Positions 35,972-45,012 are shown, counted from the first letter of the stretch. The stretch is 64,000 nucleotides of DNA from Arthrobacter sp. 31Y (GCF_000526335.1 NZ_JAFW01000001.1:806001-870000), one strand, 5' to 3'. A program made the numbers and translations. Notes: generated by a model not told the origin, from the sequence alone.

Positions 35972-37540
35972 ATGCCGAAAACAACCAAAAACTCGTCCTC
36001 CCAGCCACTGCAAGAGCGTGTCAACAACCGCTCGCAAAGGCCCACATCAGATGCCTTCAAGGCATTCATGGCCAGCAATTGGGCGCCCGCCCCGCAGGTG
36101 ACCCCTGCGCGTGACGCCGTTGCAGACCACGCCGCACGCCGACGTCGTACTATTTCCGAACAGTTCAAAGGCGAACGCCTCGTCATCCCGGCCGGTCCCC
36201 TGAAGGTCCGGTCCAACGACTGCGACTACCGCTTCCGCCCCCACTCCGGATTCGCCCACCTCACCGGTTTGGGCCTGGACCACGAGCCTGACGCCGTACT
36301 GATCCTGGAGCCGGTCGCAGAAGGAAAGGGCGACGACGGCGGTCACCACACTGCCACCCTCTACTTCCGTCCGCTGGCCGGCCGGGACACCGAGCAGTTC
36401 TACGCTGACTCGCGCGCGGGCGAGTTCTGGATCGGTGCGCGGCCCACACTGGCCGAATTCGAAGCCCGTCTCGGCCTCCCCACCGCGCACATCTCCGAGC
36501 TTGAGATGGCTATCACCAAGAACGTGGGCGCCCCGGAAATCGGCGGCATCTCCATTCGACTGGTCCGCAAAACGGACGAGAACATTGACGCGCTGGTGGA
36601 CACCGCCCGTTACAACACTGCCAAGGACCCCGAGAACCTGGACCTCGGCGAACTCGACGCCCTGGATGAGAAGCTCAGCGAGGCTCTGTCCGAAGTGCGC
36701 CTCCTCAAGGACGAGTGGGAAATCGAGCAGATGAAGATCGCCGTCGCGGCAACCGTGGAAGGCTTCGCCGACGTCGTCCGTGCCCTGCCCCGCGCCCTGA
36801 CCCACCAGCGCGGCGAGCGCGTTGTTGAAGGTGCCTTCTTTGCCCGCGCCCGCGAGGAAGGCAACGAACTCGGCTACGACACCATTGCCGCGTCCGGCAA
36901 CAACGCCACGGTCCTGCACTGGAACCGCAACTCCGGAACCATCAATGCCGGCGAACTCCTGCTCCTCGACGCCGGTGTGGAGGCCGACTCCCTCTACACT
37001 GCCGATATCACCCGTACGCTTCCGGCCACGGGTACCTTCACGGAAGTGCAGCGTAAGGTGTATGAGGCCGTGCTCGACGCCGCCGATGCCGGTTTCGCAG
37101 CCGCGCAGCCGGGCGTTAAGTTCCGGGACATCCACACCGCGGCAACCACCGTCCTGGCCGAACGCCTCGCCGAATGGGGCTTGCTGCCTGTGTCCGTCGA
37201 GGAAGCTGTCAGCCCGGAGGGCCAGCAGCACCGCCGCTGGATGCCGCACGGCACCAGCCACCACCTGGGCCTCGACGTCCACGACTGTGCGCAGGCGAAG
37301 CGTGAACTCTACCTTGATGGAGTTCTGACTGAGGGCATGGTCTTCACGATCGAACCTGGCCTGTACTTCAAGAACGAAGACCTCGCCATTCCAGAGGAGT
37401 ACCGCGGGATCGGCGTTCGCATCGAAGACGACATCCTCATGACCGCAGATGGCCCCGTCAACCTCAGCGCCGCGTTGCCGCGCAAGGCTGACGACGTCGA
37501 ATCCTGGATGGCCGGCATCTACCAGGAAGCCCAGGGCTAA
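35972..37540 (+). CDS. pepP: Xaa-Pro aminopeptidase (M24B)
   Basis: 522-residue dinuclear metallopeptidase releasing N-terminal residues before proline. Metal ligands are seen in LLLDAGVEADSLYTADITR (two Asp), HGTSHHLGLDVHD (His), FTIEPGLYF (Glu) and GVRIEDDIL (Glu). An N-terminal creatinase-like domain spans about 50-220. The first 30 residues are a variable basic tail. The ATG at 35972 has no clear ribosome site. A long hairpin follows the stop. Confidence 0.92.
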   Translation: MPKTTKNSSSQPLQERVNNRSQRPTSDAFKAFMASNWAPAPQVTPARDAVADHAARRRRTISEQFKGERLVIPAGPLKVRSNDCDYRFRPHSGFAHLTGLGLDHEPDAVLILEPVAEGKGDDGGHHTATLYFRPLAGRDTEQFYADSRAGEFWIGARPTLAEFEARLGLPTAHISELEMAITKNVGAPEIGGISIRLVRKTDENIDALVDTARYNTAKDPENLDLGELDALDEKLSEALSEVRLLKDEWEIEQMKIAVAATVEGFADVVRALPRALTHQRGERVVEGAFFARAREEGNELGYDTIAASGNNATVLHWNRNSGTINAGELLLLDAGVEADSLYTADITRTLPATGTFTEVQRKVYEAVLDAADAGFAAAQPGVKFRDIHTAATTVLAERLAEWGLLPVSVEEAVSPEGQQHRRWMPHGTSHHLGLDVHDCAQAKRELYLDGVLTEGMVFTIEPGLYFKNEDLAIPEEYRGIGVRIEDDILMTADGPVNLSAALPRKADDVESWMAGIYQEAQG

Positions 37541-37574
37541 GCCCCTGCCGTTGAAGTAACGCAGAAGCTTAATA

Positions 37575-37635
37575 CAGCAGAAAGGGAAGGCCACCGGGAT
37601 CTGAACTGATCCCCGGTGGCCTTCCCTTTCTGCTG
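37575..37635. terminator. Bidirectional terminator with 24-bp perfect stem
   Basis: Arms 37575-37598 and 37612-37635 pair perfectly around a 13-base loop, between the convergent pepP and GSP17M-like genes. A-rich and T-rich blocks lie within the stem ends. Confidence 0.85.
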
Positions 37636-37646
37636 CCCGGAAGCGT

Positions 37647-38483
37647 CTACTGCTTGGAGGAATCCTCGGAGCTGGACTGCTGTCCTTCTTCCTGAGGTGC
37701 GCTCTGTGCCGGGTTCTGTCCGTCGGTTACCCGGACACCGTACTGCGGACGGCCGTCCGGGAGGTCGGGGTATCGGACAGCTGCCGGCGTGGGGGCCGGC
37801 GCGGGGGCCGGCGCGGGCTGGTTGGCTGGCGCCTCGTTCTGTCCCTCCGGACTGCTTGGGCCATTCGTCTCGGGACCGCGTTGGCCATAAGGATCGTTCC
37901 ACGTGGAAGGCCGCTCAGGTGCCTGGCCAGGCTGCTGGAACGGCGCATTCGGCTGGTTGTAGCTGCTGGCCTGCGGTGTGGCTGCCTGCGATGGATTCAT
38001 GGGCAGCTGGTGGAGCAGACGGCGGGCCTCCTGGGCTGCCTCCACGGCGACAATCACATCGTAATTGGTGGCCACCACCTGACTGGTGGACGTGAAGTCA
38101 CGCTTTCCGCGTTGCGTCGCATAGGTAACGATGCCAAACAGCATGAAGAAAGCCGCCCCCATCAGCACTGAGGTGATGATGGAGAACGGACCCCCGGCAG
38201 GAGTGAAGAAGGACAGCATGACGCCGACGAAGAGGCCGAACCACATACCGCTCAGGGCACCGGACAATGCCACCCTGGGGTAGCTCAGGCGGCCGGTCAC
38301 CCGCTCCACCATTTTGAGGTCGTTACCCACGATCGACACCAGCTGAACAGGGAACTGCTGATCCGCGAGGTAGTCCACCGCCTTCTGGGCATCCAAATAC
38401 GAAGTGTACGAACCTACGGTGTCCCCCTGGGGAACACTGCGGGACTCCTCAACGGCTTTGGGACCACCAAAAATGTTTGACAT
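37647..38483 (-). CDS. General stress protein 17M-like membrane protein
   Basis: 278-residue protein. The N-terminal 80 residues (SVPQGDTVGSYTSYLDAQKAVDYL) match the GSP17M-type domain, followed by two hydrophobic segments (about 92-114 and 122-145) and a cytoplasmic block IVAVEAAQEARRLLHQL. The last 110 residues are a disordered Pro/Gln/Ser/Ala tail with a PAPAPAPA repeat. ATG at 38483 is taken because the family domain begins there. It diverges from the MgtE-like gene. Biochemical role unknown. Confidence 0.8.
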   Translation of the reverse strand: MSNIFGGPKAVEESRSVPQGDTVGSYTSYLDAQKAVDYLADQQFPVQLVSIVGNDLKMVERVTGRLSYPRVALSGALSGMWFGLFVGVMLSFFTPAGGPFSIITSVLMGAAFFMLFGIVTYATQRGKRDFTSTSQVVATNYDVIVAVEAAQEARRLLHQLPMNPSQAATPQASSYNQPNAPFQQPGQAPERPSTWNDPYGQRGPETNGPSSPEGQNEAPANQPAPAPAPAPTPAAVRYPDLPDGRPQYGVRVTDGQNPAQSAPQEEGQQSSSEDSSKQ

Positions 38484-38547
38484 AGCCCCATTGTGTCTCA
38501 TGGACATGTGTAGAGGCTGGAATTCAGCTAAAAGAGAGCAGACTCGG

Positions 38548-38553
38548 TAGCCT
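38548..38553 (+). promoter_or_regulatory. -10 box (TAGCCT) for a leaderless MgtE-like transcript
   Basis: TAGCCT, six bases, then ATG at 38560. No ribosome site is seen. Confidence 0.5.
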
Positions 38554-38559
38554 GTAAAT

Positions 38560-39843
38560 ATGAGCACACATCCTTCACGCGTCTTCGTCGCGCGCTTGCT
38601 CGGCTTGGACGTCTTCGACCCCCTGGGCGACCGTCTTGGCCGATTGCGCGACGTCGTGGTGCTCTCCCGCGGCACCCGTGGTGCTCCCCATGTGGTGGGC
38701 ATCGTGGTTGAAGTTCCGGGCAAGAAGCGGGTCTTTGTTCCCATGACGCGCATTACGTCCATCGATCAGACCCAAATCATTTGCACCGGCCTGGTGAACT
38801 TGCGGCGCTTCGAGCAACGTGGTGCCGAAACTCTTGTGGTCGCTGAGATGTTCGACCGCCGCGTGACGCTGGCCGATGGCAGTGGAGACGCCACGATCGA
38901 GGACATCGCCATGGACCAACACAGGTCCAAGGACTGGTTTGTCAGCAAGCTGTTCGTCCGCCGCGGCCATTCCCTGTCGCCCTTTGGCAGGCTCCGCCGT
39001 AACGAGACGCTGATCATCGATTGGGCCGACGCCCAGACCGGCGCGCACAACGAACCCCAGGCTGCCACACAGTTCGTTGCCACCCACGAAGACCTTAAAC
39101 CTGCCGACTTTGCTGAAGCCCTGCAGGAAATGAGCGACAAACGGCGTTTTGAAGTGGCCAGTGAGCTTCAGGATGAACGCCTCGCCGATGTCCTCCAGGA
39201 ACTCCCGGAAGATGACCAGGTGGAGATCCTCTCTGCACTCGATGTGGAACGCGCCGCTGACGTCCTCGAAGAGATGGATCCTGACGACGCCGCCGACCTC
39301 CTGGCCGAACTACCCTCCGCCCAGGCGGAGGAGCTGCTTCAGCTCATGGAACCCCAGGAAGCCGAGGACGTCCGCCGGCTCCTCGAGTACGACGAAGACA
39401 CCGCCGGTGGCCTCATGACTCCGGTTCCGGTCATCCTTCCGCCGGAAGCCACGGTGGCGGAAGCCCTTGCCCACGTCCGGCGCGAAGAGCTCTCACCCGC
39501 ACTGGCGTCCTCCATCTTCATCGCCCGTCCACCTTTGGAGACCCCCACCGGACGTTTCCTGGGCGTGGTGCATATTCAGCAGCTTCTGCGCTTCCCTCCG
39601 CCGGAACCGCTGGGCAACCTCGTCGATAAAAACCTTGAGCCGCTCTCGGACCAAGCCCACATCTCCGAAGTAGCCCGGACCCTGGCGACCTACAACCTGA
39701 ATTCACTTCCAGTCGTGGACGACGACGGCCGCCTTGTGGGGGCGGTGACTGTTGATGACGTGCTGGATCACCTGTTGCCGGATGACTGGCGCGCCCACGA
39801 GGACGACGCCCCTATAAGGAAACTTGGAGGCCGCATTGGCTGA
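38560..39843 (+). CDS. MgtE N-domain/CBS protein without channel domain
   Basis: 427-residue soluble protein. Residues 1-150 resemble a pair of PRC-barrel-like beta units (VFVARLLGLDVFDPLGD, GIVVEVPGKKRVFVP). An MgtE N-terminal helical domain follows (about 185-280, with repeated LADVLQELPEDDQVEIL and AADLLAELP), then two CBS domains (about 285-410). No transmembrane segments are present, so it cannot itself carry Mg2+; it may sense Mg2+ or nucleotides for the downstream membrane protein. It overlaps the DUF1003 gene by 8 bases. Confidence 0.85.
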   Translation: MSTHPSRVFVARLLGLDVFDPLGDRLGRLRDVVVLSRGTRGAPHVVGIVVEVPGKKRVFVPMTRITSIDQTQIICTGLVNLRRFEQRGAETLVVAEMFDRRVTLADGSGDATIEDIAMDQHRSKDWFVSKLFVRRGHSLSPFGRLRRNETLIIDWADAQTGAHNEPQAATQFVATHEDLKPADFAEALQEMSDKRRFEVASELQDERLADVLQELPEDDQVEILSALDVERAADVLEEMDPDDAADLLAELPSAQAEELLQLMEPQEAEDVRRLLEYDEDTAGGLMTPVPVILPPEATVAEALAHVRREELSPALASSIFIARPPLETPTGRFLGVVHIQQLLRFPPPEPLGNLVDKNLEPLSDQAHISEVARTLATYNLNSLPVVDDDGRLVGAVTVDDVLDHLLPDDWRAHEDDAPIRKLGGRIG

Positions 39844-40549
39844 TAACAACGCCACCCGATCCGCCAAGTCCCAAGGACGCACCGGCAGCAGTCTCGACAC
39901 GCCCCTGAGCGGACGCCAACGCATCCTGCCCAAGTTCTCACCGAACCCGGACGCTTTCGGGAACGCTACGGAGGGCTTCGCCCGGTTCATGGGTACGCCC
40001 ACGTTCCTGGTTTACATGACCGTGTTCTGTGTGTTCTGGCTTGCCTGGAACTCATTCGCTCCCACGGACTGGCAGTTCGACCGTATGGAGCTGGGTTTCA
40101 CCCTGCTGACGCTGATGTTGTCGCTACAGGCCTCCTATGCGGCTCCCCTCCTGCTGCTGGCCCAAAACAGGCAGGATGACCGCGACCGTGTCTCGCTCCA
40201 GCAAGACCGCCAGCGTGCCGAACGCAACCTCTCCGACACCGAGTACCTGACGCGGGAATTGGCATCACTCCGCATTGCCCTGCGCGAAGTTGCCACTCGT
40301 GACTACGTCCGGACCGAACTCCGAAGCCTGCTTGAAGACATCATTGATGCCCAGGAGGAACTCCGGGAGAACGAAGCCGCCGCTGATGGCACGGAATCAC
40401 CGGGCGAGAAGGTCAAGGAGAAACTGAAGGAAAAGCGCGATAAATCGCGTGGCCCCCGCACCCAGCAGATTCCGAAGGTCCGCCCGCCGCGAGCCTCGGG
40501 TCCACAGCATTCAACGGCCAAAACATCGCCCGATAACCCCGAAAGCTGA
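39836..40549 (+). CDS. DUF1003 membrane protein
   Basis: 237-residue protein with two adjacent hydrophobic helices (about 55-75 and 88-108) typical of DUF1003, then a charged helix (about 115-180) likely to form a coiled coil, and a basic Lys/Pro-rich tail. TTG at 39836 is used because GGAGG lies 5 bases before it. It is coupled to the MgtE-like gene by an 8-base overlap; mrp follows 10 bases after its stop. Function unknown; the set with a channel-less MgtE is conserved in actinobacteria. Confidence 0.82.
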   Translation: MADNNATRSAKSQGRTGSSLDTPLSGRQRILPKFSPNPDAFGNATEGFARFMGTPTFLVYMTVFCVFWLAWNSFAPTDWQFDRMELGFTLLTLMLSLQASYAAPLLLLAQNRQDDRDRVSLQQDRQRAERNLSDTEYLTRELASLRIALREVATRDYVRTELRSLLEDIIDAQEELRENEAAADGTESPGEKVKEKLKEKRDKSRGPRTQQIPKVRPPRASGPQHSTAKTSPDNPES

Positions 40550-40559
40550 GCCTGCCCAT

Positions 40560-41687
40560 ATGAGCACCGCATCGGCCGAGGCGCTGCATGCTGCCTTGGC
40601 AACCGTCATTGATCCCGAACTCCGGCGCCCCATCACGGAACTTGGGATGGTGGAGTCAATCTCTGCGAACGATGACGGCACTGTGCAGGTGGCTGTTCTG
40701 CTGACCATCGCCGGATGTCCCCTGCGCGAAACAATTACGAAGGACGCTACCGACGCTCTTTTCGGGGTGGAAGGCGTCACCGGCGTGGACGTGGAACTGA
40801 AAGTTATGTCCCCGGCCCAGCGGGACGCCCTCAAGGAACAGCTCCGCGGACCCGGTGGACAACGCGGCATACCCTTCACCAAACCTGATTCGCTGACCAA
40901 GGTGTACGCCGTGGCCAGCGGTAAAGGCGGTGTGGGAAAGTCATCCGTCACCGTCAATCTGGCCTGCGCACTGGCGGCCCAAGGCCTCCGTGTGGGGATA
41001 GTGGACGCCGACGTGCACGGTTTTTCCGTACCGGCGCTGATGGGGATCACCCAGAAGCCCACCCAGGTGGACGACATGATCCTTCCACCCGTGGCCTACG
41101 GCGTGAAGGTCATCTCCATCGGCATGTTCGTTGACGGCAACCAACCAGTGGCATGGCGCGGTCCCATGCTGCACCGGGCCCTTGAACAATTCCTCACCGA
41201 CGTTTACTTCGGCGATCTCGATGCCCTCTTCCTGGACCTGCCTCCCGGCACGGGGGACATCGCCATCTCCGTGGCGCAGCTTCTGCCCAACGCGGAAATC
41301 CTGGTGGTCACCACGCCGCAAGCAGCTGCCGCTGACGTGGCCGAACGAGCCGGCACCATCGCCACACAGACCGGACAGAAGGTGGCCGGCATCATCGAGA
41401 ACATGTCATACCTGGAAATGCCCGACGGCGAACGCATGGAATTGTTCGGTAGCGGCGGCGGCGCCATCCTGGCTGAGCGGTTGAGCACTGCCGTGGGCAC
41501 CGACGTTCCGCTCCTGGGCCAGATTCCGCTGGACATTCGCTTGCGGGAGGGCGGCGACGCCGGGAAACCCGTGGTTCTGGCAGCACCTGAGACGGCCTCC
41601 GCGAAAGCGCTGGAGGGTATTGCTGCTACCTTGGCCACGCGGCCCCGCGGGCTGTCCGGCAAGCCTTTGGGCATCCAGCCCCGCTAG
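40560..41687 (+). CDS. mrp: Mrp/ApbC-family P-loop ATPase (Fe-S carrier type)
   Basis: 375-residue protein. A MIP18/DUF59 domain (1-95) precedes the deviant Walker A GKGGVGKS (121-128) and DLPPGTGD. The C-terminal block reads MSYLEMPDGERMELFG, so the CPxC iron-sulfur ligands of classical ApbC/Nbp35 proteins are missing; this seems usual for actinobacterial Mrp. Fe-S carrier function is therefore not assured. ATG at 40560 follows the DUF1003 gene by 10 bases. Confidence 0.9.
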   Translation: MSTASAEALHAALATVIDPELRRPITELGMVESISANDDGTVQVAVLLTIAGCPLRETITKDATDALFGVEGVTGVDVELKVMSPAQRDALKEQLRGPGGQRGIPFTKPDSLTKVYAVASGKGGVGKSSVTVNLACALAAQGLRVGIVDADVHGFSVPALMGITQKPTQVDDMILPPVAYGVKVISIGMFVDGNQPVAWRGPMLHRALEQFLTDVYFGDLDALFLDLPPGTGDIAISVAQLLPNAEILVVTTPQAAAADVAERAGTIATQTGQKVAGIIENMSYLEMPDGERMELFGSGGGAILAERLSTAVGTDVPLLGQIPLDIRLREGGDAGKPVVLAAPETASAKALEGIAATLATRPRGLSGKPLGIQPR

Positions 41688-41776
41688 GTCACGAGCCTGG
41701 GCCGGCGGGCCTTTGGTTGACCTGACGGGCGAACTGGCTGATCCAACGCCGTCAAGGGGCCGTCAGCTACTTCAGC

Positions 41777-42154
41777 TCAGGTCGCTTCGGAGTCGAAGGG
41801 TGCGGCTTCGCCCTCGGCCAGCCGCTCGATGACCCGCACCGGGGTCTTGGGTTTTACATCTACGGCCGCAGCAGCAGGGGCTCCTGCGCTGACAGGTTTC
41901 TCGTCATCAAGAAGCGCATCCTTGATGATGCGCCGGGGATCGTACTGACGAGGATCGTACTTCTTCCAGTCGACCTCATCGATGTCGATGCCGACTTCTT
42001 CTTTAATCTGCTCGCGGGCGCCGGAAGCCATCCGACGCACTTCCTTGACCAGGTTGGCGAGCTTTTGAGTGTATTCGGGCAAACGGCTGGGACCGATGAC
42101 GAGTACGCCGATAATCAGAAGGAGTATGAACTCCGGGCCATTGATTCCAAGCAC
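41777..42154 (-). CDS. tatB: Sec-independent protein translocase protein TatB
   Basis: 125-residue membrane protein with one N-terminal hydrophobic helix (EFILLLIIGVLVIGPSRLPEY), the Gly-Pro hinge at the membrane edge, an amphipathic helix (KLANLVKEVRRMASGAREQ) and a charged tail. It works with TatA and TatC, which are elsewhere. GTG at 42154 lies 10 bases after the anti-sigma factor stop, so it is part of the sigE operon. In mycobacteria htrA lies between these two genes; here it is absent. Confidence 0.92.
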   Translation of the reverse strand: MLGINGPEFILLLIIGVLVIGPSRLPEYTQKLANLVKEVRRMASGAREQIKEEVGIDIDEVDWKKYDPRQYDPRRIIKDALLDDEKPVSAGAPAAAAVDVKPKTPVRVIERLAEGEAAPFDSEAT

Positions 42155-42164
42155 GTTACGAAGA

Positions 42165-43121
42165 TTACCTTGTCTCTGGTGCCGCTCCTAAACCGGCAGG
42201 ACGGAGTATGGCCTGGAGGCCTCGCAGCACCCTTTTGTACCATGCCTCCTGATCCTCCTGGGCAGGAGTCCTCGACATGGACTCCCCCGCGCGGACGATT
42301 TCAGGGACAGCATCGTCTGCGCTGTCCGCCGGGAGGTCGGAGGCGTAGCTGATAACGGCTGCAGGCATGGTGTAGACGGCCTTCCACGGGGTTCCCTGCG
42401 TGACGGAGAGTCGCGCGGAAGAAGATCGCCCCTGCGCCGATCCGTCCGCAGGCAGATGTTCCTCCACGATGGTTGCATAGTGGCCATTGCTCTCGAGCCT
42501 GATCTCCACCGCCGGGTTGCCGTTGTGTATGGTGGCTTGGGCGGAAACTACGTGGAAGCCCATTCCGGACAACTCGGGGCAGGCCCACCCTTCGGCCCGC
42601 AGCGACTCCAACTGTTCAGGGGTCAAACTCACCGCGCTCCCGGCTCGGAACGCAGGTCCCACCATGGCCTCGGCGGGGCTGCCCGTCCAGGCGCCGGCAA
42701 GTGAGTCGGCGCTGCTTGTTCCCGCGAGAACTTGAGGCTCGGCATCGCCGGCGATCACGTAGGCGGACACAGCCAGGGCCCCTGCACTGACCATCAGGGT
42801 GCCTGCAGCGATGCCCGCGACCCGAAGACCACGGAACCGTCCGTGGGGATATTGCCGTGGTGAGTATTGAGGCGTGGAGCCGGCATGCCCCGGCTCCTTG
42901 GCCAGGCGTTCTGTGTGCTGGATCAAACGTGCGGCAAGATCCTGGCTGGCCTCAGGTACAGCCGAGCCACGGAGTCGCTCGAGGTACTGCCGTTCGCGGC
43001 GAAGAGCGATCCGGCATTCGTCGCAGTGCTGCAGGTGCTCAGGGCTGCGCGTATGGCGCAGGGAAGCCATTCTGCGCCGGGAGAGGACTCCCGGACGAAG
43101 GGGACGTCGAGGCATCGACAC
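42165..43121 (-). CDS. rseA: Zinc-binding anti-sigma factor with large exported domain (RseA-like)
   Basis: 318-residue membrane protein. The cytoplasmic part has the ZAS motif H29-xxx-C33-xx-C36, which binds SigE. One membrane helix follows (about 101-125) and then an exported domain of about 190 residues with a single Cys (WACPEL) and MucB-like strands (AVEIRLESNGHYATIVEEHL). This is about twice the length of mycobacterial RseA. The GTG at 43121 lies 1 base after the sigE stop; the ATG six bases later is an alternative. Confidence 0.82.
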   Translation of the reverse strand: MSMPRRPLRPGVLSRRRMASLRHTRSPEHLQHCDECRIALRRERQYLERLRGSAVPEASQDLAARLIQHTERLAKEPGHAGSTPQYSPRQYPHGRFRGLRVAGIAAGTLMVSAGALAVSAYVIAGDAEPQVLAGTSSADSLAGAWTGSPAEAMVGPAFRAGSAVSLTPEQLESLRAEGWACPELSGMGFHVVSAQATIHNGNPAVEIRLESNGHYATIVEEHLPADGSAQGRSSSARLSVTQGTPWKAVYTMPAAVISYASDLPADSADDAVPEIVRAGESMSRTPAQEDQEAWYKRVLRGLQAILRPAGLGAAPETR

Positions 43122-43122
43122 C

Positions 43123-43746
43123 CTAAAGGATGCTGGCGATGCGGGGCATCTTCAACCGCGGCTTGCGCGCTTCTGCCGGGCGGGGATCGCGGTGGGCAAG
43201 TTTCTCGCGGAGCATGGTACGTCCGCGGTGGATACGGGACCTGACGGTCCCCAGTTTCACCCCGAGCGCCTCGGCGACTTCGTCATAGGAAAGACCCTCA
43301 AGATCGCACAGCACGACGGCGGCGCGGAAGTCCGGCGGGAGTTCTTCCAACGCCCGCTGGACATCCAGGTCAAGGTTGTTGTGCTCGAAGCTTTGCTCAG
43401 GTCCCGGCTCCCGGCCGGGCAATCGGGATTCGGCATCTTCTGCGAGCGCATCGAAGCGGATCCGGCTCCTGCGGCGTGCCCCATCCAGGAACAGGTTGGT
43501 GGTGATACGGTGCAACCAGCCATCGAGGGTTCCCGGTTTAAAATTTTCGAGAGACCGGAAAACTCTGACGAAAACCTCCTGGGTGAGGTCCTCGGCGTCG
43601 AACTTGTTGCCGGTCAGGCGATAGGCGAGGCGATATACCTTGGCGGAGTGGTTTGAGACCACTTCCTCCCAGCTGGGCATGACCCAATCAGTAACGGCCT
43701 CAAGGCTTTCCGATGTTTGGACTGGCGCAGCATGCGATGCCGGCAT
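43123..43746 (-). CDS. sigE: ECF RNA polymerase sigma factor SigE
   Basis: 207-residue extracytoplasmic-function sigma factor. Region 2 spans about 30-100 ([28 protein letters not shown], read as overlapping blocks) and region 4 about 135-185 ([28 protein letters not shown]). The downstream gene is its zinc-binding anti-sigma factor, so it should respond to envelope stress. The pairing sigE-rseA-tatB beside an O-methyltransferase gene matches the M. tuberculosis sigE locus. Confidence 0.92.
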   Translation of the reverse strand: MPASHAAPVQTSESLEAVTDWVMPSWEEVVSNHSAKVYRLAYRLTGNKFDAEDLTQEVFVRVFRSLENFKPGTLDGWLHRITTNLFLDGARRRSRIRFDALAEDAESRLPGREPGPEQSFEHNNLDLDVQRALEELPPDFRAAVVLCDLEGLSYDEVAEALGVKLGTVRSRIHRGRTMLREKLAHRDPRPAEARKPRLKMPRIASIL

Positions 43747-43813
43747 CGTCCACTCCCCTCAAACTGTGGTTCACCGAATATTCAGTGCCGCCCACCTCAT
43801 GGATGACCGGAGC

Positions 43814-43844
43814 ATTATCATCCCAAGTTTGTCTGGGAGTTTCC
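43814..43844 (-). promoter_or_regulatory. Tentative sigE promoter
   Basis: On the minus strand GGAAAC (43844-43839) and GATAAT (43819-43814) with a 19-base spacer. The GGAAAC element resembles ECF -35 boxes, which would fit autoregulation, but the -10 is more sigma-70-like. Confidence 0.3.
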
Positions 43845-43982
43845 TGACTGACCGACGTTTTCTCCGCAAGGCTGAAAACGGTGGTGGACACACCACCGGA
43901 GAGCAGCCCCACAGCGGGTTTGCTGGTGAGGACACAGTAGTCTTGGTACAAACACCCCTCCCCGCGGAAAGCGAACCCCTTC

Positions 43983-44615
43983 ATGAGTGCCGACAAGTCA
44001 AGCAGCTGGTCCTACGCAGAAGATCTGCCAGCTGAGGATGACGTGTTGTTGCGCGCCCGTGAGCGATCCTTTGAACTGGGTGTCACCCCCATCAGCCCCG
44101 GTGTAGGTGCGGTCCTGACAGTACTCGCTGCCGCTTCCAAAGCGCAGACCGTGGTGGAAGTGGGCTCCGGCGCAGGAGTGTCCGGAGTTTGCCTGCTGCG
44201 TGGTCTCAGCCCCCATGCTGTGCTGACCACCATCGACGTGGACGTCGAACATCTGAAGGCCGCGAGGGAAGCATTCCTGGAGTCCGGCAGCCCGGCCAAC
44301 CGTACCCGCACCATTTCAGGCCGTGCTGCTGATGTCTTGCCACGACTGACCGACTCGGCCTACGACTTGGTGTTCATCGACGCCGACAAGCCGAACTTCC
44401 CCAAGTATGTGGAACAGGCAATCCGCCTCCTGAAATCAGGCGGCACCCTGGTGATTAACGATGCTTTGGACAAGGACCGCGTCGCCAACCCGGCAGCGCG
44501 TGAGGCAACCACTGTGGTTTTGCGTCAGATTGTGAAGGCCATCCGCGACGACGAACGGCTGGCGTCGGCGATGCTGCCGACGGGCGACGGACTTCTGGTG
44601 GCCGTCAAGAAGTAG
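43983..44615 (+). CDS. SAM-dependent O-methyltransferase
   Basis: 210-residue class I methyltransferase of the catechol/caffeoyl-CoA type. Motif I VVEVGSGAGVSG is near residue 58; DLVFIDADKPNF and TLVINDAL carry the metal-binding Asp residues. It diverges from sigE across 236 bases, the same arrangement as M. tuberculosis Rv1220c-Rv1221. The natural acceptor is unknown. Confidence 0.9.
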   Translation: MSADKSSSWSYAEDLPAEDDVLLRARERSFELGVTPISPGVGAVLTVLAAASKAQTVVEVGSGAGVSGVCLLRGLSPHAVLTTIDVDVEHLKAAREAFLESGSPANRTRTISGRAADVLPRLTDSAYDLVFIDADKPNFPKYVEQAIRLLKSGGTLVINDALDKDRVANPAAREATTVVLRQIVKAIRDDERLASAMLPTGDGLLVAVKK

Positions 44616-44650
44616 GGTACCTGCTGGCAGGAAGAAACCAACTTAAACAA

Positions 44651-44683
44651 AAGCAGGGCCCCGGCTTGCCGGGCCCTGCTTTC
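44651..44683. terminator. Bidirectional terminator after the O-methyltransferase gene
   Basis: AAGCAGGGCCC and GGGCCCTGCTT pair with a GC-rich top and one bulge, followed by TT. It separates the methyltransferase gene (plus) from the DUF3117 gene (minus). Confidence 0.85.
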
Positions 44684-44700
44684 TAAATCTATCCAAACGC

Positions 44701-44868
44701 CTATTCAGTAACGCCTACGAGGCATTCCTTGAGGTTGGCCGCTTCCGCAGCGTTGAGTTCGACAACGAGTCGTCCTCCGCCTTCGAGCGGCACACGCATG
44801 ATCAAGCTGCGTCCCTCTTTGGTAACTTCCATAGGGCCGTCGCCGGTACGTGGTTTCATAGCCGCCAT
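44701..44868 (-). CDS. DUF3117 family small protein
   Basis: 55-residue protein beginning MAAMKPRTGDGPMEV, with the invariant GRSLIMRVPLEGGGRL block and a C-terminal ELNAAEAANL segment. It is a highly conserved actinobacterial protein without known function. The ATG at 44868 has GGAGGGGA upstream, which excludes a longer start. A likely -10 box (GATAAT) lies at 45007-45012 on the minus strand. Confidence 0.9.
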   Translation of the reverse strand: MAAMKPRTGDGPMEVTKEGRSLIMRVPLEGGGRLVVELNAAEAANLKECLVGVTE

Positions 44869-45006
44869 TAGGAAAATCCCCTCCATTTGTCCCAAGTCAC
44901 GCCAACCCGGCCGGGCTGGTTCCGCGTCGCAATTGCAGCCGGCGGCACCGCTTGGGAGGCCGCCTTGGCCGGGCACTTTTCGGTGCTTTGTCCTTGCTCT
45001 TTGTCC

Positions 45007-45012
45007 ATTATC
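45007..45012 (-). promoter_or_regulatory. Tentative -10 box (GATAAT) of the DUF3117 gene
   Basis: GATAAT about 140 bases before the ATG, with TTAGCT 18 bases upstream as -35. The leader of about 130 bases holds no obvious structure. Confidence 0.35.

Noticed and set aside
36047..37594. 515-codon open frame on the minus strand opposite pepP
   Set aside because: Shadow of the aminopeptidase gene, whose metal ligands are all intact on the plus strand.
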